Of a stretch of DNA of 64,000 nt, positions 18,578 through 26,553 are shown piece by piece. How positions within the stretch are numbered: position 1 is the stretch's first letter; each line of letters begins with the position of its first letter. A program made the position numbers and the translations under genes. The stretch is taken from assembly GCF_000802235.1 (NCBI RefSeq), contig NZ_JTDL01000144.1, positions 62,001-126,000 of the forward strand. The letters are read 5' to 3'. Source of the stretch: Sinomonas humi. Lineage in GTDB: Bacteria > Actinomycetota > Actinomycetes > Actinomycetales > Micrococcaceae. The notes under the pieces were generated by a model. That model saw nothing but the letters and a program-made list of their open reading frames with translations, was not told the origin of the DNA and made no database searches.

Positions 18578-19762
18578 TCAGTCGAGCACGATACCCGTGC
18601 CCTCGCCCCTGCTCAGCGCGACCGGCCGTACTTCGCCGAATCCGCGCACATTCTGGGCCTCGAGGGGACTCAGAACGAACCGTGCATCGCTCCCGAGGAC
18701 ACCGGCTGTGAGCTCGTCCACAAGCACCTGCCCGGGGGCCGCGATCGCCGTGAGGCGCGCCGCGAGATTCACCGTCGGGCCGTAGATGTCCCCCAGCCTG
18801 CTCAGCACGCGCCCCCACACCATCGCCACGCGCCCCTCGGGGAGACGCTCGTCCGCCGCAATCTCGCGGGAGAGCGCAAGCGCGATCTCGGCGCCCGCCG
18901 TCGGAGTCTCGGCGATGTACAGGACTTCGTCCCCGACCGTCTTGACGAGCCGGCCGCCCCCCACGGAGATGACTTCAGCGCACGTGTTCTCGAAGGTCTG
19001 GACAAGCCGGGCGAGCGTCTTCTCGTTCATTCGGCGGGAGAGGCTCGTGTAGGAGACGAGGTCGGCGAATCCAACGGACCGCGCAAGGGGTAGCGGCGCG
19101 TCGTCCTCGCCGCCGGTCCGGCCCTCCTCGCTCGCCTCGAGCCCTTCCCGAGCGCGGACCGCGAGACGCTGGACGCCTGCGCTCAGCTGCCGCCGCCATG
19201 AATAGACGAGCATCTCCTCGAGCGGTTCGATGAGGTTCGGCAGTTCCTCGACGAGACGGACGCGTGCCTCCGCGTCCGAGATTCCCTGCGTCGCCACCAT
19301 GTCCTCGATGAGCGCCTCGACCTGCCAGACGACCATGCGGTCCGTCATCTGGCCGATCGCACGGGTCACCGAGAGCGCGGCGTCCTCCGTGAGCACACCA
19401 TTCCGGACGAGATTCGGCATGAGCTTGAGGTGCTCGAGGTCCTCGGTAGTGAAGGCGAGATCGTCGTCCGTGAAGTTCGGCATTCCAAGCGCCCGCCAGA
19501 GCTTGCGGGCGGAGAAGAGCGAGAGACCGACCCCTTGGGCGACTTCGCGCCGCTTGAGCGTGCGTTCGCCTCCGAGCAGGAGATTCTCGAGCGACTTCGC
19601 GGCGCGCCGGTAATCGCCCACCGCCCGCCTCTCCGCTTCAGTCGGCCCGGTTTCCACAGATTCCGCTGCGGCCTCAACGGCCGCCGCGTTCGGCGCGGCC
19701 GGATCGTCGTCGACGTCTGCTGGCACGGAAGGAGGCAGCTCGTCGTCCATGTCGCCCTCCAT
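18578..19762 (-). CDS. Class III adenylate cyclase with Rv1264-like N-terminus
   Basis: 394 residues. The C-terminal catalytic domain (about 225-385) has the first metal Asp in FADLVSYT, substrate Lys and second metal Asp in VKTVGDEVLY, and the transition-state N/R pair in VNLAARLTA, so it should be active in making cAMP. The N-terminal about 200 residues are helical, with KRREVAQGVGLSLFSARKLWRALGMPNFTDDDLAFT, resembling the autoinhibitory pH-sensing domain of mycobacterial Rv1264. No membrane segments. ATG 19762 overlaps the previous stop (TGATG); ATG 19750 is an alternative. Confidence 0.88.
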   Translation of the reverse strand: MEGDMDDELPPSVPADVDDDPAAPNAAAVEAAAESVETGPTEAERRAVGDYRRAAKSLENLLLGGERTLKRREVAQGVGLSLFSARKLWRALGMPNFTDDDLAFTTEDLEHLKLMPNLVRNGVLTEDAALSVTRAIGQMTDRMVVWQVEALIEDMVATQGISDAEARVRLVEELPNLIEPLEEMLVYSWRRQLSAGVQRLAVRAREGLEASEEGRTGGEDDAPLPLARSVGFADLVSYTSLSRRMNEKTLARLVQTFENTCAEVISVGGGRLVKTVGDEVLYIAETPTAGAEIALALSREIAADERLPEGRVAMVWGRVLSRLGDIYGPTVNLAARLTAIAAPGQVLVDELTAGVLGSDARFVLSPLEAQNVRGFGEVRPVALSRGEGTGIVLD

Positions 19763-20364
19763 CAGTACTCTCTCAGCTCCCAGGGCGGTGCGTCCGGGCA
19801 GCCCGCCCGTCCGTCAAGACGCGGCAGCCCGCCGTCGTCCGCGAAGCCCTGATCCGGCGGCAGCTCATCGATCGCGTCCAGCACGAGTTGTCGGAAGCTG
19901 CGCACCTCGGGCACGTCGTCGAGCCGTAGGCTCGCGGCCTGCCCTGTCGTCAAGGTTATCGAACCCGAGTGCACGAGCGACTGCAGGATAGTTTGATGAA
20001 CCGCGACGTCGCTCACCATGGCAAGCGGGAGCTCACGCTCGCTGCGCCGGAATCCCCGCTGGCGCCGGAGGATGCGACGGCTCGTCAGGGTGTAGCGGAG
20101 CGCTCCCCACGCCAAGAGACGCCGCACCGGGTACGCAACGACCATCCACGCAGCGAGAACGGCGGGAGCCAGGGCGAGCCAAGGCCCCGATCCCTCCGGG
20201 ACCCATGGCAGCACGGCGTCTAGGCGTCCCCGAGACAGCCATCCGGCGGCGAACGCCGCGAGCCCGCAGATGAGCACGGTGGCGACGGCGGGGAACACGA
20301 GGAGGGACCCATGTCGCCGTGTGTCGACGATCACCTGCTCCCCTGGGGAGAGCTGCCTACGCAT
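19762..20364 (-). CDS. PH-domain (bPH2-like) membrane protein
   Basis: 200 residues. Start MRRQLSPGEQVIVDTRRHGSL, two hydrophobic segments (about 22-44 and 57-80), then a bacterial PH domain: YTLTSRRILRRQRGFRRSERELPLAMVSDVAVHQTILQS with the conserved Y-x-LT-x-RR-I pattern. Actinobacterial homologues often sit between birA and purK or an accessory gene; the molecular role is unknown. ATG 20364 overlaps the birA stop by 8 bases. An acidic stretch and a proline-rich tail end the protein. Confidence 0.85.
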   Translation of the reverse strand: MRRQLSPGEQVIVDTRRHGSLLVFPAVATVLICGLAAFAAGWLSRGRLDAVLPWVPEGSGPWLALAPAVLAAWMVVAYPVRRLLAWGALRYTLTSRRILRRQRGFRRSERELPLAMVSDVAVHQTILQSLVHSGSITLTTGQAASLRLDDVPEVRSFRQLVLDAIDELPPDQGFADDGGLPRLDGRAGCPDAPPWELREY

Positions 20365-21253
20365 AGCCGCCGTCGGCTGGGCGGAGATGGACGACGTCGC
20401 CCGCGGACACGGCGTGCCGCTCGCCGCTGTCCTCGACGACCTGGAGCGAGCCGTGCCCATCCAAGCCCGTGGCACGGCCCTCGAGCCGGCGGCCGCCCGG
20501 GAGCTCGACACGCACTCGCCGGCCCAAGGTGATGGTCGCGTCCTGAACGCGCGAGAGCAGACTTCGACCGCCGTCGAGCGGGGCGTCCGCATTGCCGTTC
20601 ACGGCGCAGAAGGCGCGATAGCGCCGCGCGAACTCCTCGAGGTACCTCGCGAGAAGTGCCGTGCGGTCGACGGGGCGGCCTGCGGCGAGGCTCGCCGACG
20701 TCGCGGTTGGAACCGGGAGCTCGTCCTCGCGCAGCGAGACGTTGACACCCGTCCCGAGGACGACGCCGGGCGGCTCGCCATGCGCGCCCGGGGCGAGATG
20801 GGCAAGGATGCCAGAGATCTTGAGCCCGTCGACGACGACGTCGTTCGGCCATTTGAGCGCCGATTCGATCCCCGCGATCTGGGCGAGGGCCTCTCGGAGC
20901 GCGAGGGCGGCAAGGGGCGAGAACCACGAATAGGACTGCGTCGGCAGGGGGCGCCCGGCGGCGTTGTGCGGACGCAGGAGGATCGAGACCGTGAGCGAGG
21001 CACCCACGGGCGAGGCCCAAGGCCGATGCAGGCGACCGTGCCCTTCGGTCTGCCGCTCCGCGACGAGAACGGCGAGGTCTCCCCACGCGTCCGGCTCGTC
21101 GCTGGCCAAACGGGTCAGCTCCGTGTTGGTGGAGCCAATCTCGTCGAGGACCTCGATCCGCGAGAGCCCGGCCTGGTCCGCAAACTCCGTTCCCAGACGT
21201 TCCCGGTCGAGGGGGCCGCGGGCCTCGGAATGCGCAGACGTGTCCTGATCCAT
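20357..21253 (-). CDS. birA: Biotin--[acetyl-CoA-carboxylase] ligase
   Basis: 298 residues. Attaches biotin to the BCCP lysine of acyl-CoA carboxylases. Biotin/AMP loop TEGHGRLHRPWASP, KWPNDVVVDGLKISGIL and GTGVNV are visible, with a C-terminal SH3-like part (RRVRVELPGGRRLEGRATGLDGHGSL). It lacks the N-terminal winged helix of E. coli BirA, so it is a ligase only, not a repressor. The catalytic loop reads GHGRLHR where most have GRGRxGR. TAGGAT lies 6 bases before the ATG, so it is probably leaderless and starts the long minus-strand operon. The carboxylase genes are nearby at 22404 and 32310. Confidence 0.93.
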   Translation of the reverse strand: MDQDTSAHSEARGPLDRERLGTEFADQAGLSRIEVLDEIGSTNTELTRLASDEPDAWGDLAVLVAERQTEGHGRLHRPWASPVGASLTVSILLRPHNAAGRPLPTQSYSWFSPLAALALREALAQIAGIESALKWPNDVVVDGLKISGILAHLAPGAHGEPPGVVLGTGVNVSLREDELPVPTATSASLAAGRPVDRTALLARYLEEFARRYRAFCAVNGNADAPLDGGRSLLSRVQDATITLGRRVRVELPGGRRLEGRATGLDGHGSLQVVEDSGERHAVSAGDVVHLRPADGGYA

Positions 21254-21259
21254 ACCGGA

Positions 21260-21265
21260 ATCCTA
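21260..21265 (-). promoter_or_regulatory. -10 box for leaderless birA
   Basis: TAGGAT on the minus strand, 6 bases (TCCGGT) before the ATG at 21253. Confidence 0.5.
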
Positions 21266-21303
21266 GCGATCGGCGTCAGGGGGAAGCTGGGCGAAACCCC
21301 ACG

Positions 21304-22179
21304 TCAGAGGAAGATGTCACGCTCGAGCGCCTCTTCGGGCTTCCCCAGGCTATAGCGGGAGAAGTCCGTGACACCCACACGGCGGAGTGCCTCTTCGTCG
21401 GTGAAGAAGTGGCCGGTTGTTGTGCGGGGATCGCTCGTCAGGATGGCGTGTGCCGCGTCCGCGACAATGTCAGGGCTGCGCGACGCCCCCGGGTTCACCC
21501 CGCCGTGAGGGAGGTTCCGAATCGCCGCGGTGTCTATGAGGGTCTGCGGCCACAGGGAGTTCGCGGCGATGCCCTCTTCTTTGAGCTCCTCCGCGAGGCC
21601 CAGGGTCACGAGGCTCATCGCATACTTGGCCATCGTGTACGCGAGGTGGGCGCCGGCCCACTTGGGCTCCAGGTTCAGGGGCGGGGACAGCGTGAGAATG
21701 TGCGCCGGCGACCCGCCGCGGGCCGCCTCCCGGAGGGCGGGCAGCGCGAGCTTGGAGAGGAGGAAGGTTCCGCGCGCGTTGATGTCCTGCATGAGGTCGT
21801 AGCGCTTCATGTCGATTTGGTCGGTGCGGGAGAGATCGATGGCGGACGCGTTGTTCACCACGATGTCTATGCGGCCGAATGTCTCGAGGGCCTGCCGGAC
21901 AGCCCGGGCGACGTCGTCGTCGCGGCGCACGTCCCCCACGATGGGGAGGGCGCGCCCGCCTGCCGCCTCGATCTGCTCCGCCGCGCTGAAGACCGTGCCG
22001 GGGAGCTTTGGGTGAGGTTCGCCGGTCTTGGCCAGCATGACGATGTTCGCACCGTCCACCGCCGCGCGCTTCGCGATAGCGAGGCCGATTCCCCGGCTTC
22101 CGCCGCTCATGAGCAGGGTGCGTCCAGCAAGCCCGGGGCGTCTCGCGGACGCGGCGTCACCCGATGTGATGGTGGTCAT
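21304..22179 (-). CDS. Short-chain dehydrogenase, HSDL2-like
   Basis: 291 residues. Rossmann fold with SGGSRGIGLAIA as the cofactor loop, NNASAI, and catalytic Tyr/Lys in YTMAKYA. The run TGEPHPKLPGTVFSAAEQIEAAGG and LSPPLNLEPKWAGAHLAYT are characteristic of the hydroxysteroid-dehydrogenase-like protein 2 group, but the C-terminal SCP2 lipid-binding domain of animal HSDL2 is absent. Substrate unknown; probably an acyl or alcohol substrate of lipid metabolism. Divergent from the acyl-CoA carboxylase gene. TATGCT lies 6 bases before ATG 22179, suggesting a leaderless mRNA. Confidence 0.85.
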   Translation of the reverse strand: MTTITSGDAASARRPGLAGRTLLMSGGSRGIGLAIAKRAAVDGANIVMLAKTGEPHPKLPGTVFSAAEQIEAAGGRALPIVGDVRRDDDVARAVRQALETFGRIDIVVNNASAIDLSRTDQIDMKRYDLMQDINARGTFLLSKLALPALREAARGGSPAHILTLSPPLNLEPKWAGAHLAYTMAKYAMSLVTLGLAEELKEEGIAANSLWPQTLIDTAAIRNLPHGGVNPGASRSPDIVADAAHAILTSDPRTTTGHFFTDEEALRRVGVTDFSRYSLGKPEEALERDIFL

Positions 22180-22185
22180 GGGGAC

Positions 22186-22191
22186 AGCATA
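22186..22191 (-). promoter_or_regulatory. -10 box for leaderless SDR gene
   Basis: TATGCT on the minus strand, 6 bases (GTCCCC) before ATG 22179. Confidence 0.5.
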
Positions 22192-22274
22192 GGCAATGTT
22201 ACTCACCGGTAACAAGGTGCCTGGGCAAGCACTCGGCGACGAGCGTCGTCGTACTCCCAAGGGGCACCAGAAAT

Positions 22275-22289
22275 TGTAGGGTTCCTACA
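22275..22289. promoter_or_regulatory. Perfect palindrome upstream of carboxyltransferase gene
   Basis: TGTAGG-GTT-CCTACA, 6-base arms and a 3-base centre, in the divergent gap between the SDR and carboxyltransferase genes. A degenerate copy lies at 22339-22353 and a related site upstream of the biotin carboxylase at 32199-32217. Candidate operator for a lipid-metabolism regulator. Confidence 0.6.
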
Positions 22290-22338
22290 CATGGGAGCCG
22301 CGCTAGCCTCACTAGACTGTGGTAATGGCTCCGCTGAT

Positions 22339-22353
22339 TGTGCGGAACCTACA
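22339..22353. promoter_or_regulatory. Degenerate second copy of the TGTAGG palindrome
   Basis: TGTGCGGAACCTACA keeps TGT, GG and the whole right arm CCTACA. It is 51 bases upstream of the GTG start. Confidence 0.4.
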
Positions 22354-22403
22354 TCCGAGATCGACAGAGACAAATCCGACTTCGACCGAGAGCTGGAGCC
22401 CGC

Positions 22404-23999
22404 GTGACCCACGATTTGACCACGACCGCCGGCAAGATCGCGGACTTCCGCGAGCGGCGCGCCGCTTCGCTCCTTCCGTCCGGCCCCGAAGCCGTGGAGA
22501 AGCAGCACGCGCGGGGCAAGAGCACGGCGCGCGAGCGGATCGAGATGCTCCTGGACGAGGATTCGTTCGTCGAGTTCGATGCCCTCGCCGTCCACCGCTC
22601 CACCGCTTTCGGCATGGCCAAGAAGAAGCCGCTCGGCGACGGTGTGGTCTCCGGCTACGGCACGGTCGACGGCCGGCTCGTTGCCGTCTACAGCCAGGAC
22701 TTCTCGGTCTACGGCGGGTCGCTCAGCCAGGTCAACGGCGAGAAGATCGTCAAGGTGCAGGAGTTCGCGCTCCGCAACGGCTGCCCCGTGGTCGGCATCA
22801 ACGACGGCGGCGGCGCCCGCATTCAGGAAGGCGTCGCCTCGCTCGCGATGTTCGCGGACATCTTCCGCAACAACGTCGCCGCATCGGGGGTCGTCCCGCA
22901 GATCTCGCTCATCATGGGCCCGTGCGCTGGCGGGGCGGCCTACTCCCCCGCACTGACCGACTACGTCGTCATGGTGGACAAGACGAGCCACATGTTCATC
23001 ACCGGGCCGGACGTCATCAAGACGGTCACGGGCGAGTCCGTGGATATGGAGACCCTCGGAGGCGCGCGGCAGCACAACGCGACGACCGGCACCGCGACCT
23101 ACCTCGCCTCGGACGAGAAGGACGCGATCGAATTCGTCCGCGAACTCCTCGACTACCTCCCGTCGAACAACCTCGTCGAGGCCCCCGTGCTCGACTCTGA
23201 CCAGGAACTGGAAGAGACGGACGAGGACCTCGCCCTCGACGCCCTCGTCCCCGACTCGCCGACCCACGGCTACGACATGCGCACGGTCATCGAAGGCATC
23301 GTCGACGAAGGCGCGTTCCTCGAGATGCAGGCCCTCTACGCGCCGAACGTCATCATCGGCTACGGGCGCATGGAGGGGCACACCGTCGGGATCGTGGCCA
23401 ACCAGCCGATCCAGTTCGCCGGCACGCTGGACATCGCTGCTTCAGAGAAGGCGGCGCGCTTCGTGCGGCACTGCGACGCGTTCAACATCCCGATCGTCAC
23501 TCTCGTCGACGTCCCCGGCTTCCTTCCGGGCAAGGACCAGGAGTTCCAGGGCATCATCCGGCGCGGAGCGAAGCTCCTCTACGCGTATGCCGAGGCCACG
23601 GTCCCGAAGCTCACCGTCATCTGCCGCAAGGCGTACGGCGGGGCGTACATCGTGATGGGCTCGAAGAAGCTCGGCGCGGATCTCAACCTCGCCTGGCCGA
23701 CGGCGCAGATCGGAGTCATGGGCGCTCAAGGTGCGGTCAACATCCTGTACCGGCGTGACCTCGCTGCGGTTGCGGAGCAGCCGGGCGCAACGGCGAGCGA
23801 CGTCGAGGCGAAGCGGACCGAGCTCATCCGCCACTATGAGGAGGAGCTCCTCAACCCCTACCAGGCAGCCGAACTCGGTTACATCGACGCCGTCATCGCC
23901 CCCTCCGAAACCCGGGTCCAGCTGCTGCGCGGACTGCGGGCACTCCGCGACAAGCACGCCTCGATGCCCGCCAAGAAGCACGGGAACATCCCGCTGTGA
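22404..23999 (+). CDS. Acyl-CoA carboxylase beta (carboxyltransferase) subunit
   Basis: 531 residues. Transfers carboxyl from carboxybiotin to acetyl-, propionyl- or longer acyl-CoA. Two crotonase-like halves: the first with [13 protein letters not shown] and [15 protein letters not shown], the second with [11 protein letters not shown] and the oxyanion segment [13 protein letters not shown]. It closely matches actinobacterial PccB/AccD5-type subunits; acyl chain preference cannot be read here. GTG 22404 with GGAG at 22394-22397 was chosen over an upstream in-frame start because it matches the family's N-terminus. Followed by the epsilon subunit gene with a four-base overlap. Confidence 0.93.
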   Translation: MTHDLTTTAGKIADFRERRAASLLPSGPEAVEKQHARGKSTARERIEMLLDEDSFVEFDALAVHRSTAFGMAKKKPLGDGVVSGYGTVDGRLVAVYSQDFSVYGGSLSQVNGEKIVKVQEFALRNGCPVVGINDGGGARIQEGVASLAMFADIFRNNVAASGVVPQISLIMGPCAGGAAYSPALTDYVVMVDKTSHMFITGPDVIKTVTGESVDMETLGGARQHNATTGTATYLASDEKDAIEFVRELLDYLPSNNLVEAPVLDSDQELEETDEDLALDALVPDSPTHGYDMRTVIEGIVDEGAFLEMQALYAPNVIIGYGRMEGHTVGIVANQPIQFAGTLDIAASEKAARFVRHCDAFNIPIVTLVDVPGFLPGKDQEFQGIIRRGAKLLYAYAEATVPKLTVICRKAYGGAYIVMGSKKLGADLNLAWPTAQIGVMGAQGAVNILYRRDLAAVAEQPGATASDVEAKRTELIRHYEEELLNPYQAAELGYIDAVIAPSETRVQLLRGLRALRDKHASMPAKKHGNIPL

Positions 24000-24271
24000 G
24001 CCCGTCAACTGCCGCGCCCGGCACCGGGGGCCCGGGAGCGAACGACGACGGCGACGCACCCGCCGTCGTCCTCTCCCCCCTGTTCTCGGTCACCCAGGGC
24101 AACCCCACGCCTGAGGAACTCGCGGCACTCACGGCGGTTCTCGCCGCCGTGGCCTCAGAGGAGGCCGAGGAAGCTGCCGAAGCGTCGACTTCCCTGAGCC
24201 GGCGAGAGCGGATCCGCCGGGCGACCCTCCGGCCGCGACACATGATGAACCAGCGGCGGGGACGGTTCTAA
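23996..24271 (+). CDS. Acyl-CoA carboxylase epsilon subunit
   Basis: 91 residues. Small actinobacterial subunit that stabilises or stimulates the alpha-beta carboxylase. Recognised by the conserved segment [19 protein letters not shown] in the middle and a basic tail ([16 protein letters not shown]). GTG 23996 overlaps the beta-subunit stop (GTGA), so it is translationally coupled. The N-terminal 30 residues are low-complexity P/G/A/D, as usual. A tandem repeat array follows at 24307. Confidence 0.9.
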   Translation: MSPSTAAPGTGGPGANDDGDAPAVVLSPLFSVTQGNPTPEELAALTAVLAAVASEEAEEAAEASTSLSRRERIRRATLRPRHMMNQRRGRF

Positions 24272-24306
24272 GGCGCTCCGCCCCTCCCTCCCCCCTCCGT
24301 CCAAGG

Positions 24307-24483
24307 GTCACCTCCCGACGGTGCCCACCCATCCAGAAGTCACCTCCCGACGGTGCCCACCCATCCAGAAGCCACCTCCCGACGGTGCCCACCCCATCCA
24401 GAAGTCACCTCCCGACGGTGCCCACCCATCCAGAAGTCACCTCCCGACGGTGCCCACCCATCCAGAAGTCACCTCCCGACGGT
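24307..24483 (+). repeat. Repeat family A: five and a half 32-base units
   Basis: Units begin at 24307, 24339, 24371, 24404, 24436 and 24468 (periods 32, 32, 33, 32, 32), each with GTCACCTCCCGACGGTG followed by CCCACCCATCCAGAA. It starts 36 bases after the carboxylase epsilon stop and is in that gene's sense direction. The RNA would display repeated UCACCUCCC, the complement of a Shine-Dalgarno. There are no unique spacers, so it is not CRISPR. Confidence 0.9.
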
Positions 24484-24507
24484 TGCAGCTCAAGAACCGC
24501 GCAGGAG

Positions 24508-24613
24508 CCAACAAACGCCCCACCACCCGCAGGACCTGACCACCAAACGCCCCACCACCCGCCGGACCTGACCACCAAACGCCCCACCACTGGCGGGACG
24601 TGACCAACAAACG
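24508..24613. repeat. Repeat family B: four 32-base units
   Basis: CCA(A/C)CAAACG occurs at 24508, 24540, 24572 and 24604, period exactly 32, with CCCCACCACCCGC between. The same element is at 41171-41222, again right after a family A array. With family A it fills the 408-base gap between the epsilon subunit and DUF885 genes. Confidence 0.85.
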
Positions 24614-24666
24614 GAGGAGGGGGGCCGAAGTGTGCAGGGGTTCTTTCAGATGTCGGTCCCGGAGGC

Positions 24667-24672
24667 TAGGCT
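24667..24672 (+). promoter_or_regulatory. -10 box for leaderless DUF885 gene
   Basis: TAGGCT, 7 bases before GTG 24680. The identical arrangement precedes maf. Confidence 0.5.
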
Positions 24673-24679
24673 CGGAGGC

Positions 24680-26401
24680 GTGACTCAGAACACCTCGAAC
24701 GCCTCCACCGAGACCCCGCAGCGAGCACCCTCGATCGTCGACGCAGCTGCCGAGACCTTCACCGATCGGCACCTCGAGCTCAACCCGTCGCTCGCGACGG
24801 AGCTCGGCTTCGCGGGCCACGAGACGGAATACCCGGACTATTCACCAGCCGGGCACCAAGCCCGCCTGGCACTCTTCCGGGAGACGCTTACGCTGCTCGA
24901 AACGCTCGAGCCCACCGACGACGTCGACGAAGTCACCCTCGACGCGATGCGCGAACGCCTCGGCCTCGACGTCGAGGAAATCGAAAGCGGTTGGACGCTC
25001 GCCGACCTCAACAACATCGACTCCCCCGCGCAGCACATCCGTGCAGTCTTCGACCTCATGCCCATGGGCTCGGCGGAAGACTGGAGCAACATCGCCGGCC
25101 GAGCCGCCAACGTGCCCGCAGCGATCGAGGGCTATGTTGCATCGCTCCGCGCAGCCGCCGCCGACGGCAAGGTTGCGGCCGCGCGGCAGGTGCGCGTCGT
25201 CGTCGGACAGGCGCGCCAGTACGGGGCCGAAGGCAACGGCTTCTTCGCCCGACTGGCGGAGAACGCGAGGCTCGACGGCGGGGCAAGCCTGCCCGACGAC
25301 GTCGCCCGCTCGCTAGCCGAGGGCTGCCGCGCCGCTGCAGGCGCCTACCGCCAGCTCGCCGACTTCCTGGAGGACGAATTGCTTCCGCAGGCGCCCGAAA
25401 AGGACGCCGTGGGCCGGGAGCGGTATGCGCGAGCGTCACGCCGCTTCCTCGGAGCCACCGTAGACCTCGAGGAGACCTATGCGTGGGGCGTCGCCGAGCT
25501 CGACCGGATCATCGCCGAGCAGGAGGCGGTCGCCGAGCAGATCAAGCCGGGCGCGACCGTCGAGGAGGCCAAGAAGGCCCTCAACGATGATCCTGCGCGC
25601 CAGCTCAAGGGAACCGAGCAGCTCAGGGCGTGGATGCAGGGACTCGCAGATCGCGCCGTCGCCGATCTCGCCGGCACTCACTTCGAAATCGCGGAGCCGA
25701 TGCTCAAGCTCGAGTGCATGATCGCTCCGACGCACGACGGGGGCATCTACTACACGGCGCCCTCCGACGACTTCTCCCGCCCCGGCCGCATGTGGTGGTC
25801 CGTACCAGAGGGAGAGGATTCGTTCACGACGTGGTCCGAGACGACGACGGTGTACCACGAAGGCGTCCCAGGGCATCACCTCCAGTGTGCGACCGCCGTC
25901 TATCGCCGCGATCTGCTCAACCGCTGGCGCCGACTCATCTGCTGGGTCTCCGGCCACGGGGAGGGCTGGGCCCTCTACGCCGAGCGCCTCATGGACGAGC
26001 TCGGATACCTCTCCGATCCCGGCGATCGGATGGGCATGCTCGACGCTCAGCGGATGCGCGCCGCCCGCGTCGTGTTCGACATCGGCGTGCACCTCGAGCT
26101 CGAGGTTCCCGAGCGTTGGGGTTCGGGCACTTGGACCCCCGAGAAGGGCTATGACTTCCTGCGGAAGAACCTTGCGATCTCGGACGGTCAGCTCGACTTC
26201 GAGTACAACCGTTATCTCGGGTGGCCGGGGCAGGCTCCCTCCTACAAGGTCGGGCAGCGCCTCTGGGAACAGATCAGGGCGGAATTGGCCGAGCGGGCTG
26301 CTGCCGAGGGGAGCGAGTTCGATCTCAAGACGTTCCACACGCGAGCCCTCAACCTTGGGTCTGTCGGCCTCGACACCCTTCGGAGGGCCCTCCTCGGATG
26401 A
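24680..26401 (+). CDS. DUF885 family protein, probable metal-dependent hydrolase
   Basis: 573 residues, the normal DUF885 length, starting IVDAAAETFTDRHLELNPSLATELGFAG. Near residue 393 it has VYHEGVPGHHLQ, an HExxxxHH arrangement, and further on GEGWALYAERLMDELG, the two segments that suggest a zinc-peptidase-like site in this family. No signal peptide, so cytosolic. Substrate unknown; some members are annotated as carboxypeptidase-like. Start GTG 24680 was chosen because TAGGCT is 7 bases upstream (leaderless); longer starts at 24632 or 24650 exist. A strong hairpin follows. Confidence 0.8.
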   Translation: MTQNTSNASTETPQRAPSIVDAAAETFTDRHLELNPSLATELGFAGHETEYPDYSPAGHQARLALFRETLTLLETLEPTDDVDEVTLDAMRERLGLDVEEIESGWTLADLNNIDSPAQHIRAVFDLMPMGSAEDWSNIAGRAANVPAAIEGYVASLRAAAADGKVAAARQVRVVVGQARQYGAEGNGFFARLAENARLDGGASLPDDVARSLAEGCRAAAGAYRQLADFLEDELLPQAPEKDAVGRERYARASRRFLGATVDLEETYAWGVAELDRIIAEQEAVAEQIKPGATVEEAKKALNDDPARQLKGTEQLRAWMQGLADRAVADLAGTHFEIAEPMLKLECMIAPTHDGGIYYTAPSDDFSRPGRMWWSVPEGEDSFTTWSETTTVYHEGVPGHHLQCATAVYRRDLLNRWRRLICWVSGHGEGWALYAERLMDELGYLSDPGDRMGMLDAQRMRAARVVFDIGVHLELEVPERWGSGTWTPEKGYDFLRKNLAISDGQLDFEYNRYLGWPGQAPSYKVGQRLWEQIRAELAERAAAEGSEFDLKTFHTRALNLGSVGLDTLRRALLG

Positions 26402-26449
26402 GAGATACTTCACAGCGGCCGCGGGAATAACGTAACAATTCCCAGACAT

Positions 26450-26486
26450 GGCGCGGCATTCCGCGAGATCCGCGGAATGCCGCGCC
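26450..26486 (+). terminator. Hairpin terminator after DUF885 gene
   Basis: GGCGCGGCATTCCGCG / CGCGGAATGCCGCGCC, a perfect 16-base stem with a 5-base loop (AGATC), 48 bases past the stop. Confidence 0.75.
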
Positions 26487-26502
26487 TCTGGGTATTGTAA
26501 TA

Positions 26503-26532
26503 TTTCTCAACAAGGATTCTGTGTGTTATAAA
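26503..26532 (+). promoter_or_regulatory. Possible promoter of the symporter gene
   Basis: TTTCTC at 26503-26508 and TATAAA at 26527-26532 with an 18-base spacer, in an unusually A/T-rich stretch for this genome, 22 bases before the GTG. Confidence 0.4.
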
Positions 26533-26553
26533 CCGCTCCTCTAAGGTGCTCGG

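Noticed and set aside
24307-24613. CRISPR-like array with a 32-base period
   Set aside because: The whole 32-base unit is repeated, so there are no unique spacers, and no cas genes are in the window.
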